Shown: piece by piece, positions 55,095 through 63,957 of the stretch | How positions within the stretch are numbered: the stretch's first letter is position 1 | Layout: every line of letters starts with the position of its first letter | Source: an uncultured bacterium | GTDB taxonomy: Bacteria; Verrucomicrobiota; Lentisphaeria; Victivallales; Victivallaceae | DNA length: 64,000 nucleotides | Direction of reading: 5' to 3' | Assembly (NCBI GenBank): GCA_900551245.1 | Contig: URVC01000006.1 | Span: 48,738-112,737 of the forward strand | Made by a program: the position numbers and the translations under genes | The notes under the pieces: generated by a model | The model's input: only the letters and a program-made list of their open reading frames with translations | What the model was told of the DNA's origin: nothing | Database searches by the model: none

Positions 55095-56908
55095 CGCAGC
55101 AGAAAGCGTTCCAGCACGCCGAGACTCTCCCGCAGTCCTCCGGCACGGTTGCGGGCCAGCCACAGGTCGCGGTGCCGGCCGATGACGTGGCGCAACCGGT
55201 CGTTCCAGGCGGCACGGTCGAGCCGCCGCCCCTTGCGTGCGGCCATGGATTCCAGAGCGAGCTGCGCCAGCAGACTGGAGTTGTCAAGCTCATCGAGGAC
55301 GAGACGGGGCGCCTTCGGCGGATGCGTCTCCACGCGGCGGCGCCAGACGGCAAGTTTCCGGAGCGCAGCGGCGACCTCCTGCCGGGTCGCCTGCTGCAGA
55401 AGCGTCTGGTTTCCGCGCCGTTCCGGCCGGTTCAGAATCGCCCAGAAATTATTGCAGTTCACCCCGGGGTGAGCAAATGCCTCCGGAATTCTCCCGTACT
55501 CGAGCAGACATGAGCCGAGTGTGCCGTCGCCGCCGGGATTGAAGGCAAAGTCGATGGCGTACGGAATCTGCGCCTCCAGTTCAGCGGCGGCATTCCAGCT
55601 CCATCCGGCGGCGGCGGCAATGCCCGGCCACGAAAGCGGCCAGTACTGATGGTGACCACCATCCCCCCAGTCGGTCAGCAGGAAGCCGCGGGCGCCGAAG
55701 CAACTGCCGCAGCGCGCCGCAGAGGCGATGTTCGCCAGCATATTCGCCGTCCGGCCGGTGATGGAGTTCCAGGTCGATGTACCGGGGCAGACGTAGAATG
55801 GAATTCCCGCCCGGCGGAACTGCCCGCACTGCTCCTGAAACGGGTGATCGGCCTCATAGCCCCAGAGAAGCGCCGTCACGCCCGCCGGAATCTCCGGAAT
55901 AAGCTCCGGTTCATGGAGAATGATATCCCCCCAGAACTGCACCTGGCGGCCATATCCGGCGGCCAGTTCCGTCAATCCGGCAAGATACTTGAGATACACT
56001 CTGTGAGTTCCATATTGTTCGCAGAGTTCCCGGCTGCGTCCATGGCCGAGTTCGACGGTTTCGTCGCAGCCGACGTTCAGGAACGGGGAGGTGAAGTTCG
56101 GCAGGAACTCCGCATACAGCCGGTCGATGAAGGCGAGCGCCTCGCGCCCCGGCGCCAGCGTCGCCTGATACCGGGTGTCGTTCTCCGCAAAATACCACGG
56201 TTCCGGACTTTCCGCAAGGTGGCGGTACTCCTCCAGTTTGAGCCAGCGTTCGAGATGGCCGAAGCTGTTCAAATTTGGAACAAGTTCGATAAAACGCGCC
56301 CGGCAGTACTGATCCAGCTCCATGATTTCCGCCGGCGAAAGCGGCGAAGAGTCGTACCAGACCCGCTCGTCGCCGGCGAATGCGAACGAATGCTCCATGT
56401 ACAGTTGAAGCTCGTTGCAGCGAAGCAGAGAGAGACTGTCGATCATCGCTTTGAGCGACGCCATGGTCGGAACCTTGCAGCGCGAGACGTCCAGCATGTA
56501 GCCGCGCCGCGAAATGTCGGGGGCGTCCTCGATCAGAACTCCCGGCACCCGGGCGGGGGTCTGCAGAAGCTGTTGAAAGCTCAGGAGTCCGTAATAAAAT
56601 CCGGTATCGGTGGCGGCGGCGAGCAGAGCCCCGTCGGGAGATGTTTCAAGACGGTACCCCTCGGGCGGGAGCCGGAGGTCGCGCTCCATCCGGAGCAGCT
56701 CACAACCGGCGCCCGGTTTTCCGGCGGTGACCTCCGGCGGAACGAGGAAACGCGGCGAAAGCGGCGCGGCGATTCGGCGTGTCGCCTCCTTGAGTTCAAA
56801 TCCGGCTTGCGCGGGAAGCGTGATCCAGCGGCAGCTGGAGTAATCGCACAGCCCGTTTCGGGTGGTCATGTTGTGCGGTGGCGGGAAGAGAATCATCATG
56901 CACCTCAT
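55091..56908 (-). CDS. GH20-like beta-N-acetylhexosaminidase
   Basis: 605 residues. An N-terminal alpha/beta domain (about 20-140) as in GH20 enzymes precedes the TIM barrel, which has RRGYMLDVSRCKVPTMAS, ELVPNLNSFGHLERWL and the catalytic Asp-Glu pair in NVGCDETVELGHG. It should release terminal GlcNAc or GalNAc by substrate-assisted catalysis. No signal peptide is seen. The ATG at 56908 lies about 13 bases after the predicted transcription start; a downstream ATG (56869) is possible. The upstream XylR-like gene is on the same strand but this gene has its own promoter. Confidence 0.82.
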   Translation of the reverse strand: MRCMMILFPPPHNMTTRNGLCDYSSCRWITLPAQAGFELKEATRRIAAPLSPRFLVPPEVTAGKPGAGCELLRMERDLRLPPEGYRLETSPDGALLAAATDTGFYYGLLSFQQLLQTPARVPGVLIEDAPDISRRGYMLDVSRCKVPTMASLKAMIDSLSLLRCNELQLYMEHSFAFAGDERVWYDSSPLSPAEIMELDQYCRARFIELVPNLNSFGHLERWLKLEEYRHLAESPEPWYFAENDTRYQATLAPGREALAFIDRLYAEFLPNFTSPFLNVGCDETVELGHGRSRELCEQYGTHRVYLKYLAGLTELAAGYGRQVQFWGDIILHEPELIPEIPAGVTALLWGYEADHPFQEQCGQFRRAGIPFYVCPGTSTWNSITGRTANMLANIASAARCGSCFGARGFLLTDWGDGGHHQYWPLSWPGIAAAAGWSWNAAAELEAQIPYAIDFAFNPGGDGTLGSCLLEYGRIPEAFAHPGVNCNNFWAILNRPERRGNQTLLQQATRQEVAAALRKLAVWRRRVETHPPKAPRLVLDELDNSSLLAQLALESMAARKGRRLDRAAWNDRLRHVIGRHRDLWLARNRAGGLRESLGVLERFLLR

Positions 56909-56927
56909 TGCTCATTTTATTTTGGAT

Positions 56928-56956
56928 ACTATAGCAAGCGCCGCTCTCTTTTGCAA
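56928..56956 (-). promoter_or_regulatory. promoter of GH20-like gene
   Basis: Minus strand TTGCAA (56956-56951), 17 bases, TATAGT (56933-56928). Confidence 0.7.
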
Positions 56957-57075
56957 CCATTGTCCAGTTATTTTCCGCAGAGGCCGACGACTTCTTTCCG
57001 GAGAGCGGAATTCTGAGAGAAACGCTCCCGGCTCTCTTCGGATCACACCAGGGATGGAGCGATCCATGCCGCTTT

Positions 57076-58173
57076 TCAGCGATTCAGTTTTCGCCAGACC
57101 TGCGGTGTGGAGGAGTGAACTTTATGGAATGCGGCAAAAAAAGAGGCGGCCGTAGGAAATCCGGCCTCCTCCGCAATGGAGGAAATTTTATCATCCGTGT
57201 CGAGCAGGAGCCGCCGGGCGATATCCATACGGGCATCGAGCAGAAGTTTTTTGGGGGAGATGCCGAGATGGTTCATAAAAGTCCGATAAACGGCGGAGAC
57301 AGAAAGATGAAACTGAGCTGCCAGGTCGGCAATCTGAACCGGTGTCGCGGCATGAACCGTAAGCCACTGAATCATCTCCCGCAACTGCGGCTGTTCAATC
57401 GCATAAAATCCGGTGCTTTTCCGTTCGATCACTTTTTGCGTGGGTTCAAGCCTCTGAATGATTTTGTTCTCCCGGCCGTCCAGAATGCGGTCGAGCGCTT
57501 CCGCAAGCCGGAATCCCCGTTCGTAGAGACGGGTTTCCACGCTGGAGAGCGAGACGGCCGTCGAGTTGCAGAGCAGATCATCGTTGCCGACGCCGAGAAC
57601 CGAAAGATCCTCCGGCACACGCAACCCCGCTTCCAGCGCCAGGTTGACCACATGCCCGGCCTCCTTGTCGTTTTCACAGAAAATCGCACAGGGCCGCGGC
57701 AGATCCACCAGGCGGGCGGTGCTGTTTTTCATTTTTTTTCTCGTAATATAAGGATAGGTCTCAACAATGGGAATCGCGGAATATCCACTTTGCGTCAGCC
57801 GTGTTTGAAACGCTCTTCCACGCAGAGTTCCGGAACAGGAGGCGAAATGGGAAAATCCCTTGTGAATAAAATATTCCGCGGCGATAACCCCAATCCTCAC
57901 CTCGTCGGGGCAGACGATGCAATCGGCATGCTCGGCAAGCGCCTCGGTGGGAACGGCGATTTTCACACCGATCTTTTTCAACTGTAAAAGATTGTACTCC
58001 ATATCCGTGATGATCGCATCTCCCCGCCAGTTGCGGGCGCTCTCTTTCAGAAAACGGGGATAGGCGGTTTCCAGATCCCACGGATGCATGCGGGCGTAAT
58101 CGACGATTCCGCGATGAAGACGTGGATCGTAAAAATTCAACAGAAGAAGAACACGTTTATGTTGTTTTTCCAT
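57076..58173 (-). CDS. XylR-like regulator (LacI-type sensor plus AraC DNA-binding domain)
   Basis: 365 residues. Residues about 5-250 are a LacI/GalR-like sugar-binding domain (HKRVLLLLNFYDPRLHRGIV, LSVLGVGNDDLLCNSTAVSL, SSVETRLYERGFRLAEAL). Residues about 262-365 carry two AraC helix-turn-helices (VQIADLAAQFHLSVSAVYRT, SSIAEEAGFPTAASFFAAFH). This is the layout of E. coli XylR. It is divergent from a GH39-like gene and probably activates that cassette. The ATG at 58173 has no Shine-Dalgarno site and lies 5 bases after a -10 element, suggesting a leaderless mRNA. Confidence 0.9.
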   Translation of the reverse strand: MEKQHKRVLLLLNFYDPRLHRGIVDYARMHPWDLETAYPRFLKESARNWRGDAIITDMEYNLLQLKKIGVKIAVPTEALAEHADCIVCPDEVRIGVIAAEYFIHKGFSHFASCSGTLRGRAFQTRLTQSGYSAIPIVETYPYITRKKMKNSTARLVDLPRPCAIFCENDKEAGHVVNLALEAGLRVPEDLSVLGVGNDDLLCNSTAVSLSSVETRLYERGFRLAEALDRILDGRENKIIQRLEPTQKVIERKSTGFYAIEQPQLREMIQWLTVHAATPVQIADLAAQFHLSVSAVYRTFMNHLGISPKKLLLDARMDIARRLLLDTDDKISSIAEEAGFPTAASFFAAFHKVHSSTPQVWRKLNR

Positions 58174-58178
58174 GTTTT

Positions 58179-58207
58179 AATGTAGCATGAAACAGAGCTT
58201 CTGCCAA
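58179..58207 (-). promoter_or_regulatory. promoter abutting the XylR-like ATG
   Basis: Minus strand TTGGCA (58207-58202), 17 bases, TACATT (58184-58179). Five bases then lead to the ATG at 58173. Confidence 0.65.
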
Positions 58208-58378
58208 ATCCAATTTCGAAAGAAAAAAATTTTCTCCCGAAATGATCTATTTTGGCATTCAGCAAGATAAAATCGTTTCATACTCAACAAGAAAACCCTG
58301 TCTTCGAAGATGAGACACTCCCGGCTTCGGCAGGGAACATAACGCACGATTTCTATATAGAGTATCATTTTTTCAGTA

Positions 58379-58407
58379 TTGACATTCCGCTCCGTTTCCA
58401 TCATAAT
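58379..58407 (+). promoter_or_regulatory. promoter of GH39-like gene
   Basis: TTGACA (58379-58384), 17 bases, CATAAT (58402-58407), 38 bases before the ATG. The 170 AT-rich bases upstream, between divergent promoters, likely hold the XylR-like operator, but no clear repeat was found. Confidence 0.7.
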
Positions 58408-58445
58408 AAGAAGAGAATTGAGATTCTGCAAGGGAGATGAAAATC

Positions 58446-59882
58446 ATGTTGTTCGATACGAATCAGGGCCCCTTTCCGCCGGCGTTCGGTCTGGAAGCGA
58501 CGGGCAGACTGGCGCCGGTAAACTCCATTCAGTCGACGGCACAGCGTTTGAGCATCGGCTTTGAAACACTGGATCGCGAACTCTTCGATCCGGATGAGTG
58601 TTATGAGGTGCTCGGCCAGTCGGGAGTCAAATGGGCACGGTGTCAGAGCGGCTGGTCCCGCTGCGAAAAAAAAGCCGGGCAATACGATTTCCGCTGGCTG
58701 GATCAGGTCATGGAGCGGTTTCTCGCCGTCGGAATCACCCCCTGGCTGAGTTTAACGTTCGGCAACGCGCTGTACTCGCCTGACGCCAGGCACGCCTCCG
58801 CAGTAGGCTGCCCACCAGTATGTTACGGGGATTCTGCCGTAAGTGCGTGGGAAAATTTCGTCCGGGCGGTCGTGAGCCGGTATCGCGACCGGATCACCCA
58901 TTTTGAAATCTGGAACGAACCGGATAACGGCCAGTTCTGGGGGCCGGGCAAACCTTCTCTGGAAGAATACATGAAGCTGGTTCGCATCACCTCCGCAGTG
59001 ATTCGCAGCGCCGCCCCCCGAGCGAAGATCATTGCCGGAGCATTTTCCAACCCCTTGAGTGCGATTCAGTGCCTGAAACTGGGGCTGGGGCAGGAGTGTG
59101 ACATTCTCTCCTATCACACCTATACCATGTTTCCGGAGCTGTACAGCGCCAACACCGTCGCGTACCTCCGGGAGGCAATTGAGACCTATGCGCCGCATCT
59201 GAAGCTCTGGCACGGCGAGAGCGGCTGTCCTTCCGAATCGAAAGACCATTACGACGAGTGGCTCCGCCTTTACCGAAGCAGCCAGGAGATTCAGGCGAAA
59301 TGGCTCGCCCGCCGTATCGCCACCGACTTCCGGAACGAAGTCGATCTTTTCAGCTACTATCACGCCAGCGATCTCACACTGCATCCCTATGTCAATGGGA
59401 CAGGCATCCCCACCAAGGTCGGTCGGATGGGAATTCTCCAGGCGCCGGGAGCAGTTCCCAAACTTTCCTACCACGTGCTGCAACACTTCTGCGCCATGTT
59501 TGATTCCTCACTGGAAAAACGGGCCCTGATGGCACATCTCGGGGAGGAGGACATTCAGGATCCCTGCCGGGCCCCCCTGCAGGCACGGGATTTTTTCACC
59601 GGAGTCATCGCGGATTCCTACACGCGAAACGACTGGCCGTTCTATCTGTATTACTATCCAGGAGATCTGCAGCGTTCGGAAACTGTTTCCGCACTGAACG
59701 GGAATAAAATTCAGGCCTGTGCCGGGAAAACGATTTCCGCCCCGGTTCTGGTGGACACGGTGAGCGGAACAATATATCAATTTCGAGATTTTGAGCTCTC
59801 CAACAGCGTCCTTTATTTACGCGCCATCCCCGTCACGGACTATCCGCTCATCATAACGGATCGTCAGGCATTAGAACGATAA
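58446..59882 (+). CDS. GH39-like glycoside hydrolase without signal peptide
   Basis: 478 residues. A TIM barrel with WLSLTFGNALYSPDARHA, the acid/base Glu158 in FEIWNEPDNGQFW and the nucleophile Glu258 in WHGESGCPSE; a C-terminal beta domain follows (about 360-478). The spacing of the two Glu residues (100) fits clan GH-A. GH39 beta-xylosidase-like activity on imported xylosides or similar is a fair guess. GGGAG lies 9 bases before the ATG at 58446; an ATG three codons earlier overlaps it. First gene of a plus-strand run with a prepilin-like protein and a larger hydrolase. Confidence 0.82.
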   Translation: MLFDTNQGPFPPAFGLEATGRLAPVNSIQSTAQRLSIGFETLDRELFDPDECYEVLGQSGVKWARCQSGWSRCEKKAGQYDFRWLDQVMERFLAVGITPWLSLTFGNALYSPDARHASAVGCPPVCYGDSAVSAWENFVRAVVSRYRDRITHFEIWNEPDNGQFWGPGKPSLEEYMKLVRITSAVIRSAAPRAKIIAGAFSNPLSAIQCLKLGLGQECDILSYHTYTMFPELYSANTVAYLREAIETYAPHLKLWHGESGCPSESKDHYDEWLRLYRSSQEIQAKWLARRIATDFRNEVDLFSYYHASDLTLHPYVNGTGIPTKVGRMGILQAPGAVPKLSYHVLQHFCAMFDSSLEKRALMAHLGEEDIQDPCRAPLQARDFFTGVIADSYTRNDWPFYLYYYPGDLQRSETVSALNGNKIQACAGKTISAPVLVDTVSGTIYQFRDFELSNSVLYLRAIPVTDYPLIITDRQALER

Positions 59883-59939
59883 AATCAAGAGGGAACGGCC
59901 CTCATGCAACAAGGATGAATGACAGAAAGGAGACTCCAG

Positions 59940-60698
59940 ATGAATGTAAAATTTACGCTAATTGAATTTTTGATTACAATCGCGATCATCGCCATTCTCG
60001 CCGGCCTGCTTCTTCCTGCTCTGAACAACGCCCGGGAACGGGGGCGTACCATCGCCTGTACCAGCAATATGAAGCAGATCGGCCTTCTCTGTCAACAATA
60101 TTCCGTCGAGAACAATGAATATGAAATTCCGCTGGTATCCGGCAGCTCCTCCGACGATGCGATCTGGAATTTCCCCGGAGTTTATTTCTATCAGAAAATG
60201 AGAGTTGACTATCGCGTTTTTTTCTGTCCGTCAATGGGCGCGCGCAATCCAAAATCTTTCAAACTTGATACGGAAAGCAACATTCTCTCCACGGTGCAAT
60301 GGTATATGGAATACGGCATGAACTACTGGATGAATGCCGTCAGCCGGGGAGCCATCCAGTCCAATCCGGGGACCTATGACCCGCTCAATCCGCTGGTCAG
60401 TTCCCGCCGGGCCGGCAGCATCAAAAATCCGGCTGTTCGCGTGCGCTATATTGACACATGGCACAACAACCCCTTCGACAGACAACTGGGGTGCTATTAT
60501 GTCGACTGCCGCTGGTTCACCACCTCGTCTGCGGGCCGCCCGGCCAATCGTCACGGCGGGAAAGCCAACGTGCTCTTCCTCGACGGACACGTCGGTGCCT
60601 CTCCGCTTTTTGACTCCAGTCTGGTCACAGAACATCCGTGGTTCAAAATTTCCTGGTCCTCCACTCCGGCTGATACGAGATGGATTTCCTATTATTAA
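59940..60698 (+). CDS. second prepilin-like protein with H-X9-DG tail
   Basis: 252 residues. The N-terminus is a prepilin helix, KFTLIEFLITIAIIAILAGL, with the Glu at mature position 5 and almost no leader before it. The C-terminus has HGGKANVLFLDGHV, the H-X9-DG tail. The body has pilin-like beta segments and Cys pairs (about C37, C51). AAAGGAG precedes the ATG at 59940. It follows the GH39-like gene by 57 bases and precedes a large hydrolase, repeating the arrangement at 34.5-38.8 kb. Confidence 0.85.
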   Translation: MNVKFTLIEFLITIAIIAILAGLLLPALNNARERGRTIACTSNMKQIGLLCQQYSVENNEYEIPLVSGSSSDDAIWNFPGVYFYQKMRVDYRVFFCPSMGARNPKSFKLDTESNILSTVQWYMEYGMNYWMNAVSRGAIQSNPGTYDPLNPLVSSRRAGSIKNPAVRVRYIDTWHNNPFDRQLGCYYVDCRWFTTSSAGRPANRHGGKANVLFLDGHVGASPLFDSSLVTEHPWFKISWSSTPADTRWISYY

Positions 60699-60785
60699 GT
60701 TCAGAATTCCGGGGCGATTCGTTCCGGAGCCTCTCCGTGACGAGATTGAATGATTTGTCGCATTGCAACAACGACGGACACCATC

Positions 60786-63449
60786 ATGAGTTTTGATTGT
60801 AAGAGATTGCTGATTGTATGTTTCACGTGTATTTCAACGCTTCCTTTTGTCACACGGAGCGGGGAGCTGCTCCAGATACAGGAGACCGTTCCCGTGACCG
60901 TTCCGGCCTGGACACAAGCCCGGGCAACAGGAGTGATTCCCGCAACCTGGCAGGCCAGCACGATTCGGGGCGGTGAATTTTCCTGTTCCGTCGCCAAGGA
61001 GAACGGCAAACCGGTTTTCCTCTGCAATCTGAAAAAGGGAATCGCCTATTTCGTCATCCCCGCTCCGGAAATAAAAGTTGCCTGCCCTGCGGAATTCCAC
61101 ATTACCATGGAACGGCCGGAGGAGTGGAGCAACGAAACTATTCTCAGCATAAAGGGAGGCCGTGGAGAGCCTTCCGTCTGGGGAGGCGGCTTTCTCGGCG
61201 GAATCCGTCTGGAATACAGCCCCGGCATACAAACCTGGAAATCCACCGTCAACGCCCCGGACTGGCGGAAGGATTCCCGTTATTGGCTTTTGCTGGAACT
61301 CGCAGACCCGGGTCTTTATAAAATTTATTCCGTCGGAACGAGGACGCTCCCGGCGGGGAAACCGTATTATGCACTTCGCCCGGTTCCGGCAAACAGCGTC
61401 AATCTGTTTCGCAACAGCCGTTTTCCTCTGGGGCTCCCCTGCGGCTGGTCCACCGGCGCCGTCGACCGTGACGCATTGCGTGTTTCAGAAGAGCCGGGGC
61501 CGTCGGGAGAACGTTTTCTGATCCTGGAAACCGATGTGCCGGAAACGCCGCTCAACTCCGAACCATTCAATCCCGCCGACTTCAGCAGGACCAACTATGT
61601 CTCCTTCTCCTACCGGGCTTCCGGCAAATGGCATGCACGGGTGTATACGGGCGAGGGAAGTTCCTTCCGGATGAAAAACGTCGACCTACCTCCCTCGAAA
61701 GAGTGGAAACGAGTCCTTCTCGCCTACCGCCCCTGCGAGAATGCCCGGGGCCATGTCCTGCAGATTCGGGGCAGCGGCAGACTTGATCTGGATGCGGTGC
61801 GGGCATGCGACAGCCCGGAACGGGACTACAAACCGCAGAATCGCTGTGAGGTGGCCCTGGCCGTCCCGGAAAACGCGGCAGCCGCAGATTCCCGGATTCT
61901 TTTTGACGATGAAAAAGCGGCAGTCCGATACCTTCTGACCGGCGAAACCGATCAGGTCACGATCCATTTCCGGGCAGTCAATCTGTATGGAGAAACATTT
62001 GAACTCGGCAGCAGTACCGTGCCGGCCGGATTCGTCGATTTCACCGCGGCACTGACCCGTCGTCCCTTCGGCCAGTTCCGCATCGAAGCCTATGCGGAGA
62101 AAGCGGGGGACATTCTCTCTCCGGTCAACGAGCTGGTCGTCACCCGGATTCCCAGACCGCTTTTCTGGGGGAAGGACGCTCCACACTCCTTTTTCGGCGC
62201 CATTGCCGAACTGGATCGATCGCTGTTGAGCATGAAAGCTGCCGGAATCAACCACGCGCGCTTTCATGACCACGGAGGTCTGCAGTTCACCGGCTGGTAT
62301 GCTGCGGAGCCGGAACCGGGGAAATGGAAGTTTTTTGATGAAAAAATCGCCCGTTATCGAAACCTCAACCTCTGGATTCTCGGTTCGTTCGGAACCACTC
62401 CTCTCTGGGCGACCCGGGAGGCGGGGAACAGGAAAATCGCCGACGCCTATCAGGCGAAATGGCTCACTCCCCTCCGGTTGCAGGATTTCGAACACTACGT
62501 CTCGAAAGCGGCATCGCACTATCGAAATTCCATCCGCGACTGGGGAATCGGCAATGAGCCGTGGGGCGGCTATTTCTTGGACCGCTATGAAAACGGTTCC
62601 TGGATCCGCAGCGATCAGAACCGCAATTTTGCAGCCTATCAGACGGCCGCATATCGCGCGGCGAAACAGGTGGATCCCGGCCTCACTGTCGCCGGAATCA
62701 ATGCGACGCTTCGCAATCCCCGCTGGGCTTGCGAACTTCACCGGCGCAAGGCGGACCGCAGCTGTGACATCGTGGAGCTGCATCTCTACTCCTCTGCATG
62801 GAACGGTTTCCCCGGAGATTCCGTCACCCGGGGGATTCAGACCTCCCTGGGTGAGATCAACTGGGGCAAACCGATCTGGAATACCGAGGGACAGGGGTGC
62901 GCCAGCGGCAATCTGGGAACTCCTCCGGAACCGCAGATCGGCCTCAACTTCCATTCTATTTCCTGGATCAACCGCTTTGATTTCACGGCAGATGCCGACA
63001 GACAGATGCGCTACCTTGTCAGCAACCTCGCCTGCGGCATGCAGAGAATCTACCTCTACAGCGGGAAACCATGGAAATATGTGGCGATCATGAAGCCGGC
63101 CGCATTCAGCGTGCTGGAACAGACAGATGGGTTCCCCTCCCCTCAGCTGGTTGCATTTTCGGCTCTGGCCCGCCGTGTTGACGGGCGAACGTTCCAGGAG
63201 GTCTTCGAAATCGCATCGGATGTCTGGTGTTATCTCTTCGAATCCTCCGCGGGAACCACGGCGGTGATCATTCCCAGACGGTTTTCCGGCAAGATCAACA
63301 TAACCTGCCGTCTGGCTGATGCGGCCGCATATGACTTATTCGGGAATCCATGCGAGCAGCCGTTTCTTTCCGGCAGCCGGCTGTGGTATCTCCAGACCTC
63401 TGCGCCGGCAGCGGTTTTGAAAAAGGCATTGCAGGTTCAGAAACCGTAA
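60786..63449 (+). CDS. large secreted glycoside hydrolase, GH39-like
   Basis: 887 residues with a signal peptide (about 1-28; LLIVCFTCISTLPFVTRSG). Beta-sandwich domains (about 30-430) with a CBM-like YVSFSYRASGKWHARVYTG precede a TIM barrel with the acid/base Glu591 in GIGNEPWGGYF and the nucleophile Glu701 in WNTEGQGCASG; a C-terminal beta domain ends the protein. The Glu spacing (110) fits clan GH-A. The ATG at 60786 is favoured because the signal peptide starts here; an ATG at 60750 is in frame. The ribosome binding site is weak. Likely hydrolyses a polysaccharide outside the cytoplasm. Confidence 0.8.
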   Translation: MSFDCKRLLIVCFTCISTLPFVTRSGELLQIQETVPVTVPAWTQARATGVIPATWQASTIRGGEFSCSVAKENGKPVFLCNLKKGIAYFVIPAPEIKVACPAEFHITMERPEEWSNETILSIKGGRGEPSVWGGGFLGGIRLEYSPGIQTWKSTVNAPDWRKDSRYWLLLELADPGLYKIYSVGTRTLPAGKPYYALRPVPANSVNLFRNSRFPLGLPCGWSTGAVDRDALRVSEEPGPSGERFLILETDVPETPLNSEPFNPADFSRTNYVSFSYRASGKWHARVYTGEGSSFRMKNVDLPPSKEWKRVLLAYRPCENARGHVLQIRGSGRLDLDAVRACDSPERDYKPQNRCEVALAVPENAAAADSRILFDDEKAAVRYLLTGETDQVTIHFRAVNLYGETFELGSSTVPAGFVDFTAALTRRPFGQFRIEAYAEKAGDILSPVNELVVTRIPRPLFWGKDAPHSFFGAIAELDRSLLSMKAAGINHARFHDHGGLQFTGWYAAEPEPGKWKFFDEKIARYRNLNLWILGSFGTTPLWATREAGNRKIADAYQAKWLTPLRLQDFEHYVSKAASHYRNSIRDWGIGNEPWGGYFLDRYENGSWIRSDQNRNFAAYQTAAYRAAKQVDPGLTVAGINATLRNPRWACELHRRKADRSCDIVELHLYSSAWNGFPGDSVTRGIQTSLGEINWGKPIWNTEGQGCASGNLGTPPEPQIGLNFHSISWINRFDFTADADRQMRYLVSNLACGMQRIYLYSGKPWKYVAIMKPAAFSVLEQTDGFPSPQLVAFSALARRVDGRTFQEVFEIASDVWCYLFESSAGTTAVIIPRRFSGKINITCRLADAAAYDLFGNPCEQPFLSGSRLWYLQTSAPAAVLKKALQVQKP

Positions 63450-63957
63450 AACAGCAAAACGCCGCTCGTAATCGGAAACCCGCGGCAGAAGGAGAGTTCC
63501 CCGCACTATGTTTTTTTACACGGTATCAAATGCAGGAGAATCGAATGATCCTCCTTGGCGGCTTCCCCCTCGCAATTTCGGAAGCCGCCGCATAAAAAAC
63601 ATGTCGATCAGGCCCGGCAGCAGCAGACCCGGTTATACGGAGCCGACCGCAGGTCAGCGGACGACACTCTTCAAGGGGGAGTATTCCAGCTTTTTCGCCG
63701 TCTGACGGATTTGCCTGTCGTCCTCGTTCCTGCCGGCCGCGATTTGTCTGCAGTTCTCTGCTGATGCACAACCGCATACCGTGTCTCCCGGAGAACTCTG
63801 CAATTTCGCCATCATTGTCCGGCAAAAAAACAGAAAAATTTTTTTCTCTTCTTGACTCTTGCAAAAAGTCGGATATACTATATTTGACATCGGTGACAAT
63901 TATCATAAAACACGGGAACCTGTAAGGAAGGACCCGATGCGCAACCAGGAGGATTTC
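63450..63957. other. intergenic region with a possible LacI-type remnant
   Basis: No gene is supported. On the minus strand (about 63660-63730) one frame reads DDRQIRQTAKKLEYSPLKS, like the end of a LacI helix-turn-helix region, but it stops at once and lacks the rest. A stem, GGCGGCTTCC and GGAAGCCGCC (63557-63590 area), has no T run. A possible promoter, TTGACT (63852-63857), 18 bases, TACTAT (63876-63881), points to the last gene. Confidence 0.4.

Noticed and set aside
63526..63906. A 126-codon minus-strand ORF near the right edge
   Set aside because: No ribosome binding site, no domain, and a composition like non-coding sequence.
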